Of a stretch of 64,000 nt of DNA, positions 62,947-64,000 are shown in pieces. The position numbers and the translations under genes were made by a program. Location: assembly GCA_014728085.1 (NCBI GenBank), contig WJMF01000103.1, positions 34,661 to 98,660 of the forward strand. Reading direction: 5' to 3'. Every line of letters starts with the position of its first letter. Position 1 is the stretch's first letter. The notes beneath the pieces are model-generated. The model was not told the origin of the DNA. It searched no databases and saw nothing but the letters and a program-made list of their open reading frames with translations. Source of the DNA: Candidatus Zhuqueibacterota bacterium. Its GTDB lineage: Bacteria; Zhuqueibacterota; Zhuqueibacteria; Residuimicrobiales; Oceaniaggregativiventaceae.

Positions 62947-64000
62947 ATGAACAGGATACTTGCCGTATGTTTGCTGGTTTTTTTGAGCGTTGGTTTGGCA
63001 TTCAGTGCCGGCGTCGAACTGAGTGGTATTGGGGCCCGGGCGCAATCACTGGGCGGTAATTATCGCGCAATCTCAAACGACTGGAGCGGTATGTACTGGA
63101 ATCCCGCCGGGATCGCTTTTTCCGAAGGACTGGCTGCCGGTTTTTCGCTCGAATTTATCAGACCGGTGGCAGGGTACACGATAGCCAACCTTGCCAACAT
63201 GCCCTTTAGCGGTACCTATGGCCAAAAAATTGAAAACGAACCCAAATCCTTTCTCATACCGGCCGCTGGTGTTATGTTCGGTACCGGCAAGGTAACCTAT
63301 GGTGTCGGTGTTTGGGCGCCTTTCGGTTTGGGAGCCGAATGGGATCTGCTCAATACCAGCACCTACAACAACGCTTACCCGGAATTTGAATGGGAAGATG
63401 ATCTCAAAATCATCGATATTCATCCCACCGTTGCTTTTAAACTGAACGATCAGTTTTCAGTCGGATTGGGTGTCTCCATTATCATGGCGGATATCATGAT
63501 TCGAAAACCGAATTTTACTCCAAATCCATATATCTTTAATCCCGATCTGGCCACGGCAGCAGCCAATTTGCCCGCAGATGCGCTCTATTCACCTTATGAC
63601 CACATGATCACGGATACGCATCTCGAAGGCGATGGCATGGGCTTTGGCGCCAATCTCGGTGTGATGTTCAAACCGACCGAACATCTGAGTCTCGGCGCCT
63701 CCTTTCAGTACTATGGCGATGTCCCGATGGAAGGAACAATCAACGCCAAAACCTATTTTTCCAATCATCCCGTTGCCAATGCCACGATCATGCAAGGTAT
63801 CAAGCCGATCTTTGATGCCATGCTGGCTGCCGGACAACTCTCCATGCAGGAATACGGCATGTTGCTGAATTACTATTCCGGCGGAACCAATACCCTTGCA
63901 GAGGGACAAGAGGTCGAAACCGATCTTCCGCTCCCCACGAAGGTCGGTGCCGGTTTTGCCTATAGCGGTATTCCCAATCTGCTTATCTCTGCCGATGTCG
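62947..64000 (+). CDS. FadL/OmpP1-family outer-membrane protein, 3' end missing
   Basis: At least 351 residues, open to the window end and absent from the ORF track because it has no stop. A signal peptide (RILAVCLLVFLSVGLAFSAG) is followed by GIGARAQSLGGNYRAISNDW and MYWNPAGIAF, the N-terminal plug region of long-chain fatty-acid transporters. Strands rich in glycine and aromatics (GVGVWAPFGLGAEW) follow. GAGGAG precedes the ATG. Long-chain fatty acids or other hydrophobic compounds would be imported. Confidence 0.87.
   Translation, partial: MNRILAVCLLVFLSVGLAFSAGVELSGIGARAQSLGGNYRAISNDWSGMYWNPAGIAFSEGLAAGFSLEFIRPVAGYTIANLANMPFSGTYGQKIENEPKSFLIPAAGVMFGTGKVTYGVGVWAPFGLGAEWDLLNTSTYNNAYPEFEWEDDLKIIDIHPTVAFKLNDQFSVGLGVSIIMADIMIRKPNFTPNPYIFNPDLATAAANLPADALYSPYDHMITDTHLEGDGMGFGANLGVMFKPTEHLSLGASFQYYGDVPMEGTINAKTYFSNHPVANATIMQGIKPIFDAMLAAGQLSMQEYGMLLNYYSGGTNTLAEGQEVETDLPLPTKVGAGFAYSGIPNLLISADV

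Noticed and set aside
1-64000. CRISPR arrays, insertion sequences, prophage, tRNA or rRNA genes
   Set aside because: None seen on reading; no transposase or integrase-like ORF is in the track.

Overview
The window reads as chromosome from a Gram-negative, probably anaerobic bacterium. Two RND efflux pumps with TolC partners, a FadL-type porin and a small beta-barrel protein show an outer membrane. A four-subunit 2-oxoacid:ferredoxin oxidoreductase, a carbamate kinase and a cyclic-2,3-diphosphoglycerate-synthetase-like GTPase suggest ferredoxin-based metabolism. The gene mix fits the FCB side of the tree (Calditrichota/KSB1-like), but that is inference: no rRNA or other decisive marker is present. 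Almost all of the window is coding. I see no tRNA, rRNA, CRISPR array, insertion sequence or prophage.

Layout. 1-1.9 kb: end of a HI0933-type flavoprotein and a secreted protein of unknown function. 2.2-7.9 kb (minus strand): efflux pump 1 (adaptor, RND pump, TolC). 8.0-11.4 kb (plus): a cysteine-rich MerR regulator, then an operon of sulfide:quinone reductase-like flavoprotein, DUF1641, TusE/DsrC-like and DsrE-like proteins. 11.7-25.0 kb (minus): thirteen closely packed genes for a sugar or amino-sugar pathway (NagA, lyxose-isomerase-like cupin, class III aminotransferase, two Gfo/Idh dehydrogenases, NagB-like protein, ceramidase-like hydrolase, FGGY kinase, sodium symporter, aldo/keto reductase, two tandem paralogues, SDR), read from one promoter that carries a palindrome. 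25.4-32.9 kb (plus): TetR regulator, efflux pump 2 and a secreted protein. 33.0-35.7 kb (minus): sucC-sucD-nudix. 35.9-38.1 kb (plus): sugar kinase, RapZ C-terminal-like protein and nucleotidyltransferase, resembling the AmgK/MurU salvage route. 38.4-40.0 kb (minus): beta-barrel protein and adenosine deaminase.

40.0-46.3 kb (minus): an SOS mutagenesis cassette, lexA - imuB-like - GNAT-like gene - dnaE2. The ImuB-like protein has lost its polymerase catalytic residues but keeps a clamp-binding motif, and no imuA is present. A promoter and a candidate LexA operator lie in front of lexA. 46.3-55.5 kb (minus): a zinc-finger protein, then (in transcription order) yceD, rpmF, plsX, fabH, fabD, fabG, acpP, fabF, rnc, a YigZ-like gene and a CNNM/CorC transporter, led by a promoter that overlaps a 12-bp-arm palindrome. 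55.5-62.0 kb (minus): dus, the 2,3-DPG-synthetase-like GTPase, carbamate kinase, korD, korA, korB, korC, ndk. 62.2-64.0 kb: a TetR regulator facing a FadL-like porin that runs off the window.

Most interesting: the SOS cassette, the sulfur-transfer operon with its cysteine-rich regulator, the sugar cluster containing two unfamiliar tandem paralogues, the kinase/RapZ-C/nucleotidyltransferase trio, and four promoter-overlapping palindromes whose regulators are mostly not obvious. All function calls come from reading motifs by eye; no database search was run.
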